From the NCBI RefSeq assembly GCF_019399895.1, contig NC_091891.1, forward strand, positions 1,116,001 to 1,180,000: 64,000 bases of DNA. The letters are read 5' to 3'. The stretch is from Cardiocondyla obscurior. Lineage: Eukaryota > Arthropoda > Insecta > Hymenoptera > Formicidae. The position numbers and the translations under genes were made by a program. The notes under the pieces are model-generated. The model saw only the letters and a list, made by a program, of their open reading frames with translations. It ran no database searches and was not told where the DNA came from. Below, in pieces: positions 61,801 to 64,000 of the stretch (positions are counted from its first letter, which is position 1; each line of letters opens with the position of its first letter).

Positions 61801-64000
61801 ATATTTAAAATATTATATTAATTGAGTAGAGCATTTAAGTTCTCGTACGCGTCATAAATCGCAAGCGATTTTTTCGCGGAAAAATTCTCGCGTGACGTAT
61901 GATCCGTCAAAAGTTGATGTCAAATCTCGCGAGGAATAACGCTACGGGTCTATTATCGCGCGCGCCATGTCCGGTGCTGTTGTTCCGGTGGCTTGTTAAA
62001 CGTTCACGGTTCACGAGGACTTATTTATCGCGCCGCATTGTGTAACGGCGAAAAAGCGTGCAGCGAACGGGACGTTGAAATTGCGGCGCGTCAGATGCTC
62101 CGGTATCTCGAATTTCGCGCTCGCTCCTATTACCGTAAATTGCGTTACATTCCCGTCACGTCACAATTGCCCGGTGTTGTGATTGCAGCTAATCCCTCCA
62201 CGGAGCGCGCGCTATTCCCGGCTTTTCAGATCCGCGCCAAGGCGAAATAAGGACGTTGATTCGGAGATAATATTTCGAGGCGCGGTGATAGCGGAATTCT
62301 CTCTCGTTTCTTACCCCTTTCCCTCCTTCGCTTTTATTGAAGGAAAGATCAAATAGAAAACGACCGCCACGGCGATTCTATGCGCCCGTTAAATTCTTCC
62401 ATTCAAGTCCCGGCTATTTAACCGTACAATCCGCGGGACCTCCTTTACTTCTTCACTGTTTTTATTATCTCCCGGACGTAATACAAAAATCGTTAAATTC
62501 ACTCGTCTTTGACGCAAACCTGCTGTAAATTTGACTAAATAATTTAAGCTATTTAAATATCTAACTTCTTTTGCGAGCTGCGCCGTGATATTTATCGTTT
62601 TACGGGCTTTTTATAGTATTACTTTGAATAATATCAAGAAACTTGTTTGTATTTCATCCAGTTTGCACTTTTAAAGCACAGGTCAAAATTTCCCATCTTT
62701 TGTGATTCAAATAAACTCGCTGCGTTTCGGGCACAACTCGTGGATTTAACGTTTTCTCTCGTGAAAAAAAAAAAAGAAGTCGTTCCCACGTTTGTCGAAT
62801 TTCTCGGAAACAAAGCGTGCTGAATTTCGCGCAGGGATTCGACCGCGCGATAGTTCGTAGCTTGCTCGAGTTAATTAACAATTTTTTTTTAGCCGCGCTC
62901 CGTCACATCACATCGAGCACGGCCACCATCGACTCTATTGACCGTATATACCGGCGTTTCTAAAAATAATCCCGGTTCATAGCCACCGTCTCCGATAAAG
63001 TAACCGATCGGATACAGTTAGGTGCGCGCATTAAAGCGCGTAGCCTTAATTGCAACATGGAATACGGAATTAACGCCGGACGAGCCGGGGAAACGCGCAA
63101 TTAAGACAGTTAGTTACGACGGAAGTATTGAAATAAAGCGCTCTAACCTGTGCATTAAAAGAAAAAAAAAGAAACATTTTTAAACATAAGTCAGATCGCA
63201 AGATCACAAAGATCAACGCGGTAAAGTTCAACTTAATTTTTGAGAAACTCAAAATAGTCCCCGGAATGGAAGAAAATTAATGGAAATTAAACGAAGTTTG
63301 ATCAGCTCGCTCATCTCATGTTCGAGCATTATCTGATGCTTTGAATTTAATTAAATTCTATTCCATTTCCTGCGCGCTGAAATGCAACCGAGAGAGGCAC
63401 TCTTCTCACAGTTAAAGCCGCAAGGTATCCCGGACGAGCATGTTTTTGCACGAACACGTGTCCACGACCGATTTATAATAATGAGTAATTAATAACAATT
63501 TTATTTCGCATTTACAAGCGATATTCTCGCGAATGGATACGTCCGTTCTCGACCGCGATAAAAACTGCGTTTCGTCGAACTAAAAGACGATCTTATTCAG
63601 AGACGAGGAGATATCCGGACTGTCGACACGGGAATCGCAATCGAGTGCGAGAAGGCGCATTCTTCGCGCAAGTGTCTCCCCGATATTAAACGTAACATTT
63701 TGAGCACGTCGAGAAAGGGTAATTCCGAATGCCGTTCGGTGGATATTGCATTCGACAGGGGGCAGGAGGGAGAAGAGAGGAAGGGGATGGGTGGGCCCGC
63801 ATGTGTTCCGACATGCGAGATAAATTTTCCGCGGAAACTGAAACTACGTGGAGCGTCACGTCGCGCCGCGCGTATGCAATTCGACATCGGGGGTGCTCGC
63901 CGTACACCTGAGTCTCGTATGCACTCCTGCCGCGACATAATATTCCGAGTACACTGTTAGGTCGGTCATGCTTCCCCTCCCGTCATTGCGTTATGAAATA
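58836..64000. other. 5.2 kb upstream of dysc exon 1, no supported coding exon
   Basis: A mostly AT-rich part at 58940-60350 and more GC-rich stretches at about 61200-61680 and 62000-62280. The frames open here are short and lack splice support. The promoter and any 5' exons of dysc should be here or beyond the window. A reverse-strand TATA-like TATAATACGCCGAGC at about 61621-61635 lies in the first GC-rich stretch. Confidence 0.5.

Noticed and set aside
1..64000. tRNA, rRNA, CRISPR, viral or bacterial genes
   Set aside because: No matching structures or protein motifs were recognised by eye; a tRNA scan was not possible, so a lone tRNA cannot be excluded.

Overview
The window looks like nuclear DNA of an insect, most likely a hymenopteran and possibly an ant. 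The reasons are long AT-rich introns, very frequent CpG, short phase-consistent exons with GT-AG borders, small inverted-repeat transposons and abundant GA microsatellites. Nothing bacterial, organellar or viral was recognised, and there is no CRISPR array and no rRNA. No species was identified.

The dominant gene is on the minus strand and fills about 12458-58835. It is the insect whirlin homologue, dyschronic (dysc). Fourteen coding exons were placed by hand, and every junction keeps the reading frame. From the ATG at 58800 they give a 937-residue protein. Its layout is a low-complexity, Gln-rich N-terminus, PDZ1 (about 191-280), PDZ2 (about 330-412), a harmonin-N-like helical domain (about 478-543), a long disordered linker and PDZ3 (about 832-920) at the C-terminus. 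That is the whirlin order. The exons are scattered over 46 kb with introns from 162 bp to 13.4 kb. A good splice acceptor just upstream of the chosen ATG means another N-terminus may lie beyond the exons seen here.

Two smaller transcription units are proposed. At the left edge (85-661, minus) a two-exon gene encodes a 139-residue protein with a signal peptide; its family was not recognised. On the plus strand, exons at 1813-1861, 22237-22281 and 26824-about 27240 form a spliced transcript. Its third exon holds a 63-residue reading frame with a strong start context and a polyadenylation signal. This unit runs antisense through the last four coding exons of dysc and ends inside the largest dysc intron.

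The remaining sequence is intronic or intergenic. It contains two diverged, oppositely oriented copies of a fold-back inverted-repeat element (16814-17390 and 49856-50190), a short TA-flanked MITE (29393-29775), a pair of about 65-bp dispersed repeats, several (GA)n, (GATA)n and (CGTGA)n tracts, and GC-rich blocks that could be promoters or untranslated exons.
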